A DNA stretch of 64,000 bases from Micromonosporaceae bacterium KJ-029. Lineage in GTDB: Bacteria; Actinomycetota; Actinomycetes; Mycobacteriales; Micromonosporaceae. The notes under the pieces were generated by a model. The model saw only the letters and a program-made list of their open reading frames with translations. It made no database searches and was not told where the DNA came from. The stretch is taken from NCBI GenBank assembly GCA_005402585.1, contig BIFP01000002.1, positions 1 through 64,000 on the forward strand, given 5' to 3'. A program made the translations under genes and the position numbers. Below, one piece after another: positions 1-6,240 of this stretch (position 1 is the first letter of the stretch; each line of letters begins with the position of its first letter).

Positions 1-1
1 C

Positions 2-70
2 GAGATCCTCACCAAGGTCCGCTGGGTCCACACCGAGGTCCGCAAACTCCTCACCAACAACGACAAGTAA
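2..70 (+). CDS. C-terminal end of an unidentified protein (partial)
   Basis: Only the last 22 codons and a TAA stop (68-70) are present; the gene begins upstream of the window. The readable tail ends VRKLLTNNDK, basic and helical in character. Codons are GC-rich at third positions, as in neighbouring genes, and a strong hairpin follows about 40 bp after the stop, which supports a genuine gene end. No family can be named from so short a tail. Confidence 0.6.
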   Translation, partial: EILTKVRWVHTEVRKLLTNNDK

Positions 71-110
71 ACGATCTCAATTACACGACACTAGGGCCTC
101 GACGGCTCGC

Positions 111-140
111 GGGGCCGCCGGCAACGATGCCGGCGGCCCC
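111..140 (+). terminator. Strong hairpin after the partial gene
   Basis: The arms GGGGCCGCCGGCA (111-123) and TGCCGGCGGCCCC (128-140) are perfectly complementary, giving 13 bp with a 4-nt loop. No long U run follows, which is usual for actinobacterial terminators. It lies downstream of the stop at 70 and probably ends that transcript. Confidence 0.65.
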
Positions 141-304
141 GTCGTCGTCCATTGCCGACCCCGGTGACCAGGCATCGGATGATCGGGCGGGGCTTTCCAC
201 CAATGGGCGCGTTTCACTTGCTGGGAAACCGGCCAGGCGTACGATGGCGGGGTATTGACATGGAACTTCCACGGGTTCCACTCGCGGCACATCCGGAGAC
301 CGAC

Positions 305-577
305 ATGCGGTTCCTGATCGTACGCACCGACATTCGCACCGCCGGCGAGACCGACATCACGGCCGCCTGGGCCTGCGGTAACCGGCTACGGGACGAGACC
401 ACCCGCCCCGAGCCGCGCCGCCAGGTCGTCCACGCCGACGATCGCGACGCCGCGCTACTGCTCGCCCGGGCGCTCGCCACGGTCGGCGCCGTACGGTCCG
501 GCAAGCAGCGGGTCAAGGTGCTGCCGCTGGGCGATCCGGGGTACGGACCGGCCGGCACGGACTGGCCCGGCACCTGA
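305..577 (+). CDS. Small hypothetical protein (90 aa)
   Basis: I do not recognise this family. The frame has strong GC bias at the third codon position. The start at 305 (MRFLIVRTDIRT) is chosen because GGAGA at 295-299 gives a well-spaced ribosome binding site; an in-frame ATG at 260 would add 15 residues. The sequence reads as a soluble alpha/beta protein with a beta strand at the N terminus and a Gly/Pro-rich tail (GDPGYGPAGTDWPGT). It is convergent with nudC, and a 12-bp inverted repeat lies between the two stops. Possibly a short conserved hypothetical; no function is assigned. Confidence 0.55.
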   Translation: MRFLIVRTDIRTAGETDITAAWACGNRLRDETTRPEPRRQVVHADDRDAALLLARALATVGAVRSGKQRVKVLPLGDPGYGPAGTDWPGT

Positions 578-589
578 CCCACCCGACGT

Positions 590-644
590 CCGTCGTGGTC
601 GACCGGCTCCCCCGCCGTGTTCCTCCCCCAGCCGACCACGACGG
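590..644. terminator. Inverted repeat between convergent genes
   Basis: The arms CCGTCGTGGTCG (590-601) and CGACCACGACGG (633-644) are perfect 12-bp complements around a 31-nt loop. They sit between the stop of the small hypothetical gene (577) and the nudC stop (706), so they could serve both strands as a bidirectional terminator. Confidence 0.5.
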
Positions 645-705
645 CCCGTGTCCCCGGCCCGTGGCCGCCGCGGCAACGACGGTCACGGGTCGGGGCCGCA
701 CTCGC

Positions 706-1662
706 TCAGCAGTGCCCGTCGAACCAGCGGTGGATCAGGAACAACGCGATCGACGACGGCGGGGGTAGCAACAGCCGGGCACCATCCACGTCGACCGGCC
801 GGCCCGCCAACGCCACGCCGATCTCCTGCCGGGTGAACCAGCGGGCCTGGGCGATCTCGGCGGGATCGACCCGCAGCGGGTGCTCCGGGTCGGCGACGGC
901 CAGGAAGCCGAGCATCAGCGAGCCGGGAAACGGCCATGCCTGGCTGCCCGCGTACGCGACGTCGGCCACCGGGACGCCGACCTCCTCGTGTACCTCCCGC
1001 AGCACCGTGGCCTCGGCCGACTCCCCCGGCTCGACGTACCCGGCCAGGCAGGAGAACCGCCGCTTCCCCTCGGCGCTGGGCCAGGTGGCGTTGTTGCCCA
1101 GCAGGCACCGCCCATCGATGCCGTCGACCCCGTCGTGCACGAGGACGATCATCGCCGGGTCGGTACGCGGCCACACCCGCTCGCCCCGGGCGTCCACCCT
1201 GGACCAGCCGGCCTCGTCCGCCCGGGTCGGCTCGCCGGTGACCGGGTGGTAGAGGTGGCGCAGGTGCCAGTTGGTCAGCGCCAGTGCCGTGGTGAACAGA
1301 CCGGCGTCCCGGTCGCCGAGCAGGTGCCCGACCTCGCGCAGATGCGCCGGGCGGGTGTCCGGTACCGCCGCCAGCGCGGTGTGCACGCAGAAGACCGGCA
1401 CCCCGTCCGGTTCCACGCCGAGGAACATCGCCTCGGTGGCGAGCGCCGGCGGCAGGTCGTCCGCCTCCGTCAGGACCAGTGCCGGCACCGGGGTGTCGGT
1501 ACGCACCAACGCCCGCCCACCGGCCTCGACGTCGAGCACCAGCACCCGCGCCCCGGCCCACGCCTGCGCCAGCCACTCCGGGTCGGCACGCCGGTGCGCG
1601 GCCCGGTCCAGTGTGGAGCGGGCCAGCGGCGGGTTGACCTCGCCCCCGCTGCGATCGCTCAT
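706..1662 (-). CDS. nudC: NAD(+) diphosphatase NudC (Nudix hydrolase)
   Basis: Product of 318 aa in the NudC family, which hydrolyses NADH/NAD+ and NAD-capped RNA ends. The Nudix box is complete: GYVEPGESAEATVLREVHEE followed by VGV, giving GX5EX7REVHEEVGV, at about residues 200-225. The adenylate-recognition region SQAWPFPGSLMLGF, typical of NudC, follows. The four zinc-ribbon cysteines of the E. coli enzyme are absent: the matching stretch reads RHLYHPVTGEPTRADEAGW. The ATG (1660-1662) overlaps the TGA of a repeat-encoded leader ORF (family A), which is itself chained to the upstream M16 gene, so nudC is probably translated by coupling at the end of the M16 operon. adnB and adnA lie close by, recalling the nudC-adnB-adnA neighbourhood of mycobacteria. 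Confidence 0.93.
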   Translation of the reverse strand: MSDRSGGEVNPPLARSTLDRAAHRRADPEWLAQAWAGARVLVLDVEAGGRALVRTDTPVPALVLTEADDLPPALATEAMFLGVEPDGVPVFCVHTALAAVPDTRPAHLREVGHLLGDRDAGLFTTALALTNWHLRHLYHPVTGEPTRADEAGWSRVDARGERVWPRTDPAMIVLVHDGVDGIDGRCLLGNNATWPSAEGKRRFSCLAGYVEPGESAEATVLREVHEEVGVPVADVAYAGSQAWPFPGSLMLGFLAVADPEHPLRVDPAEIAQARWFTRQEIGVALAGRPVDVDGARLLLPPPSSIALFLIHRWFDGHC

Positions 1663-1742
1663 GCCGGCGCTCCGCTACGCTCCGCGCCGCCATGAGGCAC
1701 CAACGCACTACGCTGATGATTCGCTCGCTGACGCTCGCTCAT
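1659..1742 (-). CDS. Repeat-encoded 27-aa leader ORF (family A, copy next to nudC)
   Basis: The ORF starts at ATG 1742-1740 and stops at TGA 1661-1659, which overlaps the nudC start as ATGA. It encodes a 27-residue peptide starting MSERQRANHQRSALVPH and ending ERSGAPA. GGAG seven bases before the end of the unit is placed as a ribosome binding site for nudC. It is identical to the neighbouring copy (1739-1822). The same peptide, diverged, is encoded at 40786-40869 and 42695-42778. Whether the peptide itself matters or only its translation is unknown. Confidence 0.55.
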   Translation of the reverse strand: MSERQRANHQRSALVPHGGAERSGAPA

Positions 1743-1820
1743 GCCGGCGCTCCGCTACGCTCCGCGCCGCCATGAGGCACCAACGCACTACGCTGATGAT
1801 TCGCTCGCTGACGCTCGCTC
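1661..1820 (-). repeat. Family A start-codon repeat, two perfect 80-bp tandem units
   Basis: Bases 1661-1740 and 1741-1820 are identical over 80 bp. Read on the minus strand, each unit runs from ATGAGCGAG to a GGAG-containing end, immediately before the next ATGAGCG. The perfect identity points to a recent duplication or continuing homogenisation. Confidence 0.95.
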
Positions 1821-1822
1821 AT
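1739..1822 (-). CDS. Repeat-encoded 27-aa leader ORF (family A, copy next to M16 gene)
   Basis: This is the first of two identical tandem units. Its ATG (1822-1820) overlaps the TGA of the M16 gene (1821-1819) as ATGA, and its own TGA overlaps the ATG of the second copy. A ribosome finishing the M16 subunit could therefore pass through two mini-ORFs before reaching nudC, with every junction a 4-nt overlap. Confidence 0.55.
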   Translation of the reverse strand: MSERQRANHQRSALVPHGGAERSGAPA

Positions 1823-3156
1823 GGCCGCACCGGCACGGTCTCGACCGACGTCAGGGTGCCCAGCGATGCCGCGATCCGCTCAGCGTCGCCGAGCACGACG
1901 GTGACCGCCCGCGCCGGGGCGAGGTACCGGGCCGCCGCCTCGGCGACGTCGTCGACGCTCGCCTTGGCCAGCCGGGCCGCGTGCTCGGGCAGGAAGTCCA
2001 GCCGCAGCCCGTTGCCGGCGTACGCGCTGACGAAGGACGCCAACCCCGCCTGGGTGGAGATGCCGAGCTGGAGCGTGCCGAGGGCGTATTGGCGGGCCTG
2101 CTCCAACTCGTCCGGACCGGGCGGCAGGGTGGCCAGCCGGCCCAGCTCGTAGCTGGTCTCCAGCAGTGCCGGCGCGGTCACCTCGGTGGCCACCTCGGCG
2201 GTGGCCACCAGCAGCGAGCCGGCCACCGAGTGCTCGACCAGCGAGTGCGGCCCGTACGTGTAGCCCTTGTCCTCGCGGATGTTCTCCACCCACCGGGAGG
2301 AGAAGTACCCGCCGAAGATCAGGTTGGCCAGTTGCAGCGCGGCATGGTCGGGGTGGGTACGCGGCACCGCCGGCAACGCCACCCGGACCGACGACTGCAC
2401 CGACCCGGGCCGGTCGACCAGCAGCAGCGGGCCGGGCTCCAGCGGCGGGGCGGGCGGCAGTTCGGCGGCGTGCCCGTCGCCGTTCCAGCCGCCGAGGGCC
2501 TTCTCGGCCGCGTCCAGCGCCCGCTCCGGGCGTACGTCGCCGACCAGCACAAGCACCGCGCCGGCCGGATGCACCCGCTGGGCGTGCAGCGTCCGCAGTG
2601 CCGCCGGCCGGACTGCCCGGACCTGCTCCGGGTCCGGCGTCTGCACCGCGTACGGGTGCCGGCCGTAGATCCGTTTGAGTAGCGCGGTACGGGCCAGATG
2701 CGCCGGCTGGCTCTGGGCGACCTGGATCCCGTCGACCAACCGGTCCCGCTCGACGCCGACCCACTCGGCCGGATAACTGGCGCCGGTGAGCACCTCGGCG
2801 AGGATCTCCAGCATCCGGTCCAGCCCGGTGGCCAGGCTGGCGCCGGAGAGCATCAGCCGGTCCGGGTCGAGCCCGGCGGAGAGCCCACCGCCAATCTTCT
2901 GCAGCTCGGCGGCGATCTGCACGCTGGACATCGTGTCCGTGCCGGACAGCATGGTCTGCGCGAGCAGGTGCCCACGGGCCAGGTGGGCCCGACCGAACGG
3001 CATCCAGAGCCGCAGCTCCACCAGCGGGACCGCCGGGCGGCGTACCGCGATCACGGTGAGCCCGTTGTCGAGCGTGCGCTCGGCCTGGCTCGGCAACTTG
3101 AGCCGACGGGTCGGGCCGAGCGGCGGCAGGGGTCGCGGCCCCACGGTCGCGGTCAC
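1819..3156 (-). CDS. M16 family peptidase-like protein, non-catalytic partner subunit
   Basis: Product of 445 aa resembling M16 (pitrilysin/processing-peptidase) proteins: an N-terminal ERTLDNGLTVIAVRRPAVPLVE strand region in the family pattern, and the C-terminal half with the typical IREDKGYTYG motif. It lacks the HXXEH zinc site; the expected place reads RGHLLAQTMLSG. It is therefore probably the non-catalytic partner of the adjacent HLFEH-containing protein, as in two-subunit M16B pairs. The start is GTG 3156 with AAGGAGGG just upstream. An upstream in-frame GTG (3216) would add 20 residues, all encoded by a family B repeat unit, so that extension is probably repeat-derived. The gene is cotranscribed with the upstream peptidase. 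Confidence 0.88.
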   Translation of the reverse strand: MTATVGPRPLPPLGPTRRLKLPSQAERTLDNGLTVIAVRRPAVPLVELRLWMPFGRAHLARGHLLAQTMLSGTDTMSSVQIAAELQKIGGGLSAGLDPDRLMLSGASLATGLDRMLEILAEVLTGASYPAEWVGVERDRLVDGIQVAQSQPAHLARTALLKRIYGRHPYAVQTPDPEQVRAVRPAALRTLHAQRVHPAGAVLVLVGDVRPERALDAAEKALGGWNGDGHAAELPPAPPLEPGPLLLVDRPGSVQSSVRVALPAVPRTHPDHAALQLANLIFGGYFSSRWVENIREDKGYTYGPHSLVEHSVAGSLLVATAEVATEVTAPALLETSYELGRLATLPPGPDELEQARQYALGTLQLGISTQAGLASFVSAYAGNGLRLDFLPEHAARLAKASVDDVAEAAARYLAPARAVTVVLGDAERIAASLGTLTSVETVPVRP

Positions 3157-3275
3157 GAGGCCCTCCTTCGTTCGCGACTGCGGGGCTCGCAAAACCGGCT
3201 CACTCCTCGCGGTCACAGAGCCTCCTTCGTTCGCGACTGCGGGGCTCGCAAAACCGGCTCACTCCTCGCGCTCAC
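3157..3275 (-). repeat. Family B start-codon repeat, two tandem units
   Basis: Two closely similar units (59 and 60 bp) lie between the M16 genes. Each holds, on the minus strand, a GTG start, GAGGAGTGAGCC, the shared core GCGAGCCCCGCAGTCGCGAA and an AAGGAGG ribosome binding site just before the next GTG. The first unit starts GTGAGCGCGAGG. The second starts GTGACCGCGAGG, matching the first nine bases of the downstream gene (GTGACCGCG). Confidence 0.92.
3213..3275 (-). CDS. Repeat-encoded 20-aa leader ORF (family B)
   Basis: The ORF starts at GTG 3275-3273, which overlaps the TGA of the upstream peptidase (GTGA), and stops at TGA 3215-3213, which overlaps the next GTG (3216). The peptide is MSARSEPVLRAPQSRTKEAL. 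The AAGGAGG inside its last codons can serve the next start. The second unit (3216-3157) has one extra base relative to this one, lacks a stop, and runs in frame into the downstream M16 gene. Confidence 0.5.
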   Translation of the reverse strand: MSARSEPVLRAPQSRTKEAL

Positions 3276-4582
3276 CGGGCACCTCCGGGGATGACCTCGA
3301 CGGATGCGCGGTGCTCGGGGCGCAGGGTGGCGGCGGCGGCGCGGACCTGATCGTCGGTGACCGCGCCGACCAGCCGGGGCAGCTCACCCAGCAGGCCCGG
3401 CTCGCCGCGTTGCTGTTCCAGCACCGCCATCCGAAGCGCGCGACCGAGCACGGCGTCGGTGTCGCGTAGCAGTTGGGTGGCCATCCGGGCCTGGGTGCGG
3501 GCCAGTTCGCCGTCGGTGAGCCCGTCGGTGGCGAGCCGGTCCAGCTCCTCGTCGACGGTGCGCAGCACCTTGTCGACGTCGCCACCCGGCGGCAGGTGGG
3601 ACTGGAGCAGCAGGGCGGTGGGGTCGCGTACGTCGAACGGGTCGCCCATGAACCCCAGGTAGCCACCCACGCTGGTGACCACGCGGTCCCGGTGCACCAG
3701 CCGTTCGACCAGTCGGGAGGCGTCGCCGTCGGTGAGCACCTCGGCCAGCACCACGTACGGCAGGTAGGCGGCGAAGTCGCCGACCGGGTCGGGCACCCGC
3801 CACGCGGAGGCCACCGCCGGCAGCGGGGCCAACTGGTCGGTGTACGCGATGCGCCGCTCGGCGGTCAGCCCGGGCTCGGCGAAGTCCGGCCGCTCGGGCG
3901 CCGGGCGGGCCGGCACGTCGCCGAAGTGCCGCTCGATCAGCGTGACCGCCTCGGTGGTGTCGATGTCGCCGCTGACCGCGAGCACCGCGTTGCCGCTGGC
4001 GTAGTAGCGCCGGAAGAAGTCGGCGGCGTCCGCGACGCTGGCCGACTCCAGGTCGTCGAAGGAGCCGTACCCGTCGTGGGCGTTGGGGAAGGTGTCGAAC
4101 ATGACCGGCGGCAGCCTCAGCCAAGGGAACCCGCCGTACGGCCGGTTCAGCACGTTGACCCGGATCTCCTCCTTGACCACGTCGACCTGGTTGCGCAGGT
4201 TCTCCTCGGTCAGCCGGGGGCCGCGCATCCGATCGGCCTCCAGGAACAGCGCCCGTTCCAGGGCGTTGCTCGGCAGCGTCTCGAAGTAGTCGGTGTAGTC
4301 CAGGTGGGTGGAACCGTTGAAGGTGCCACCCGCGCCCTGCACGTGCCGGAAGTGGGCGAGCTTCTCCAGATTCTCCGAGCCCTGGAACATCAGGTGCTCG
4401 AAGAGGTGGGCGAAGCCGGTGCGTCCCTCGGGTTCGGAACGTATGCCGACGTCGTAGACGACAGCCACCCCGATGACCGGGGCGCTGCGGTCGGGGGTGA
4501 GGACCACCCGTAGGCCGTTGTCGAGGGTGAACCGCTCGACCGGATGGCTCGTCGCTGGGATTCTCGCTCTGCGGGTCGGCAC
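3272..4582 (-). CDS. M16 family zinc metallopeptidase, catalytic subunit
   Basis: Product of 436 aa. The inverted zinc motif HLFEH is at residues 59-63, with the downstream glutamate region (VKEEIRVNVLNRPYGG) expected for M16 enzymes. Family members degrade peptides or act as processing peptidases; no signal peptide is visible, so a cytoplasmic role is likely. The sequence FTLDNGLRVVLTPDRSAPVIGVAVVYDVGIRSE follows the family pattern closely in the N-terminal domain. Its stop overlaps the first start codon of the family B repeat, and the non-catalytic M16 partner follows, so the pair probably forms a heterodimer. About 240 bp of divergent promoter region separates it from the Rrf2 regulator. 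Confidence 0.93.
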   Translation of the reverse strand: MPTRRARIPATSHPVERFTLDNGLRVVLTPDRSAPVIGVAVVYDVGIRSEPEGRTGFAHLFEHLMFQGSENLEKLAHFRHVQGAGGTFNGSTHLDYTDYFETLPSNALERALFLEADRMRGPRLTEENLRNQVDVVKEEIRVNVLNRPYGGFPWLRLPPVMFDTFPNAHDGYGSFDDLESASVADAADFFRRYYASGNAVLAVSGDIDTTEAVTLIERHFGDVPARPAPERPDFAEPGLTAERRIAYTDQLAPLPAVASAWRVPDPVGDFAAYLPYVVLAEVLTDGDASRLVERLVHRDRVVTSVGGYLGFMGDPFDVRDPTALLLQSHLPPGGDVDKVLRTVDEELDRLATDGLTDGELARTQARMATQLLRDTDAVLGRALRMAVLEQQRGEPGLLGELPRLVGAVTDDQVRAAAATLRPEHRASVEVIPGGAR

Positions 4583-4672
4583 GGATCCGACCCTAACGTC
4601 TCGGCGCCCCCGGGACGGCCACCTGCCGGCAGCCAGCCGACCGGGATCGGCCTCCCGTCATGTGAACGGGTC

Positions 4673-4702
4673 TTGACACTCCCGGTCAACTCATCCCATT
4701 AT
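4673..4702 (+). promoter_or_regulatory. Predicted sigma70-type promoter of the Rrf2 gene
   Basis: TTGACA (4673-4678) is a perfect -35 match. It is followed after 18 bp by CATTAT (4697-4702) as a possible -10. The start codon at 4825 implies a 5' leader of roughly 115 nt, which contains a possible 19-codon ORF starting MRRSPARR at 4743. Confidence 0.5.
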
Positions 4703-4723
4703 TCCTACCAAGTAAGTTGGAAT
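4701..4723. promoter_or_regulatory. Inverted repeat overlapping the Rrf2 promoter (putative operator)
   Basis: The outer arms ATTCC and GGAAT (4701-4705, 4719-4723) and the inner arms CCAA and TTGG (4708-4711, 4717-4720) form an imperfect palindrome that overlaps the proposed -10. TTGGAAT half-sites are familiar from the CymR group of Rrf2 regulators, so autoregulation is a reasonable inference. Confidence 0.45.
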
Positions 4724-4824
4724 ACTGCGGATTGGATGGACGATGAGACGGTCACCCGCACGCCGGCCGAGCCTCCTGGCCACGGTCACCGCCGCCGGGT
4801 AGCGGGCGCGGACCGGTCAGCGAC

Positions 4825-5262
4825 ATGTACGTTTCCGCGCGCAGTGACTACGCACTCCGGGCCATGCTCGCCGTCGCCGCGCACCGCGACGGTGGCGAGT
4901 TGGTCAAGGCGGCGGCGCTGGCCGAGCGTCAACAGATCCCGCTCAGCTTCCTGCAGGGAATCCTGGTCGACCTCCGCCGGGCCGACCTGCTGATCAGCCA
5001 TCGGGGCAATGACGGCGGGTACGCGCTCGCCCGGCGAGCCGACACGATCAGCGTCGGTGACATCCTCCGCGCCGTCGGCGGCTCCCTCGCGACCGTGCGG
5101 GGCCTACCGGTCGAGCTGGCCGACTACCACGGCGCGGCCACCGGGCTCCGCGACGTCTGGCTCGCCGTGCACGGCGCGATCGCCCTGGTGGTCGACCGGG
5201 CAACCCTCGCCGACCTGCTGCCCGTCGAAAGCCGTTCGGACGACGCCGACGCACCCGGGTAG
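4825..5262 (+). CDS. Rrf2 family transcriptional regulator without cluster cysteines
   Basis: Product of 145 aa with the Rrf2 winged-helix start MYVSARSDYALRAMLAVAAH, recognition-helix region QQIPLSFLQGILVDLRRADLL and wing SHRGNDGGYALAR. Members of this family (IscR, NsrR, RsrR, CymR) repress genes for iron-sulfur, nitric oxide or cysteine metabolism. This protein has no cysteine at all, so it cannot ligate a cluster in the NsrR/IscR manner and should resemble the cluster-free CymR/YwnA type that senses a small molecule or protein. It stands alone, divergent from the M16 pair, with an inverted repeat over its own promoter. The regulon cannot be deduced from the window. Confidence 0.88.
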   Translation: MYVSARSDYALRAMLAVAAHRDGGELVKAAALAERQQIPLSFLQGILVDLRRADLLISHRGNDGGYALARRADTISVGDILRAVGGSLATVRGLPVELADYHGAATGLRDVWLAVHGAIALVVDRATLADLLPVESRSDDADAPG

Positions 5263-5404
5263 CGCCGCCCCGGGCTGGCAGGTGGTGTGGTCGACGTGAT
5301 GCCCCGCCGACGCCGACCACACCGGCCAGCGGTCGCGCCCGTGGGCACGACCGTCGTGGAGCCACGGCCCGCAGCGCCACCCCCGCCCCGCGGACCGGGC
5401 GCGG

Positions 5405-5593
5405 TCAGCCGACCGCGCTGCCCGGCCGCTCGGTCGGAACCGGCGGCCCGTGCAGTTCCACCAGGCCGGACGGGGCGGCCCCGCCCGGCGTGACCGGCCA
5501 GGGCGTGAACGCCGCCGCCATCGCGAGCAGCAGTCCGACGGCCGCCACCGCGACCACCAGGAGCAGTTCGCGCGCCGTCGCGGAACCCACCAT
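5405..5593 (-). CDS. Small single-pass membrane protein (62 aa)
   Basis: The start at 5593 (MVGSATARELLLVV) is preceded by GGAGGG at good spacing, which favours it over a longer frame beginning at 5680. Residues about 8-29 form one hydrophobic segment (ELLLVVAVAAVGLLLAMAAA), followed by a short extracytoplasmic Pro/Gly-rich tail. I do not recognise the family. It is convergent with the Rrf2 gene and lies downstream of the cold-shock gene, from which it is separated by a large hairpin. Confidence 0.6.
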   Translation of the reverse strand: MVGSATARELLLVVAVAAVGLLLAMAAAFTPWPVTPGGAAPSGLVELHGPPVPTERPGSAVG

Positions 5594-5739
5594 GGTCGTC
5601 CCTCCCGCACCGAGCCGATCCCCCCGGCTCATCCCCCAGGCCCAGCGTTCCCCAACCGGGCAGTGGTGACAGTCACCCACCCGACGTTTGGACGACTGAT
5701 TACCGACTCAGGGTTCCGCCGCCCGGCGCGAATGTGCGG

Positions 5740-5788
5740 ACGGCCGGGCCACCGCCGGCCGAACGTGCACCGGCGGTGGCCCGGCCGT
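5740..5788 (-). terminator. 19-bp hairpin downstream of the cold-shock gene
   Basis: The arms at 5740-5758 and 5770-5788 are perfect 19-bp complements (ACGGCCGGGCCACCGCCGG and its reverse complement) with an 11-nt loop. They lie 20 bp past the csp stop codon. No U tract is present, but the stem is strong enough to be a probable terminator. Confidence 0.7.
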
Positions 5789-5807
5789 CGCGGGCGATCC
5801 TCAGGAA

Positions 5808-6011
5808 TCAGAGCGGACGGATGTTCTCCGCCTGCGGGCCCTTCTGGCCCTGGACGACCTCGAACTCCACCCGCTGGTTCTCGTCCAGGCTGCGGTAGCC
5901 GGAGGACTGGATCGCCGAGAAGTGGGCGAAGACGTCGGCGCCGCCGCCGTCCGGGGTGATGAAGCCGAAGCCCTTGTCAGCGTTGAACCACTTGACGGTG
6001 CCAATAGCCAT
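5808..6011 (-). CDS. Cold-shock protein, CspA family
   Basis: Product of 67 aa, the standard family length. A single OB fold carries both nucleic-acid-binding motifs, KGFGFITP (RNP1) and VFAHFSAI (RNP2), and begins [17 protein letters not shown]. Such proteins bind single-stranded RNA/DNA and act as RNA chaperones. The ATG at 6011 is preceded by AAGGAGA; the longer frame to 6239 reads through untranslated leader. The 230-bp upstream region up to the adnB stop probably holds the promoter and a long 5' untranslated region, as is common for csp genes. Confidence 0.95.
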   Translation of the reverse strand: MAIGTVKWFNADKGFGFITPDGGGADVFAHFSAIQSSGYRSLDENQRVEFEVVQGQKGPQAENIRPL

Positions 6012-6145
6012 GCTTGTTTCGTCTCCTTGACGGAACGTCGGACCCGCAGCTGTTGCGGGCCGAAAGAGGAATGTCCCCGGCGTACCTGCCGGAAACGCCT
6101 GTCGCTTCTGGTCGCCCCGCCGGAGAGATCCGGACATAACAAAGA

Positions 6146-6173
6146 GCGCCTGGGGCCACAATCCGCCAGGCGC
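6146..6173 (-). terminator. Hairpin with U-rich tail after adnB, in the csp leader region
   Basis: The arms GCGCCTGG and CCAGGCGC (6166-6173 and 6146-6153, minus-strand sense) enclose a 12-nt loop and are followed on the minus strand by TCTTTGTTATG (6145-6135). This is the most canonical intrinsic terminator in the window. It either ends the adnA-adnB transcript or acts as an attenuator upstream of the cold-shock gene. Confidence 0.6.
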
Positions 6174-6240
6174 AAACAGAGCTGGTAACCAAAACTGCAA
6201 CGCGGGCACAATACCACGGATCTGGCTGAGCGCCACCAAC

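Noticed and set aside
1661-1820. Tandem repeat as a possible CRISPR array
   Set aside because: The two 80-bp units are directly adjacent without spacers, no cas genes are present, and the units match other start-codon repeats in the window.
6012-6239. N-terminal extension of the cold-shock protein (143-aa frame)
   Set aside because: The 67-residue protein is the full family length and begins at an ATG with AAGGAGA. The upstream part contains a terminator-like hairpin and is leader DNA.
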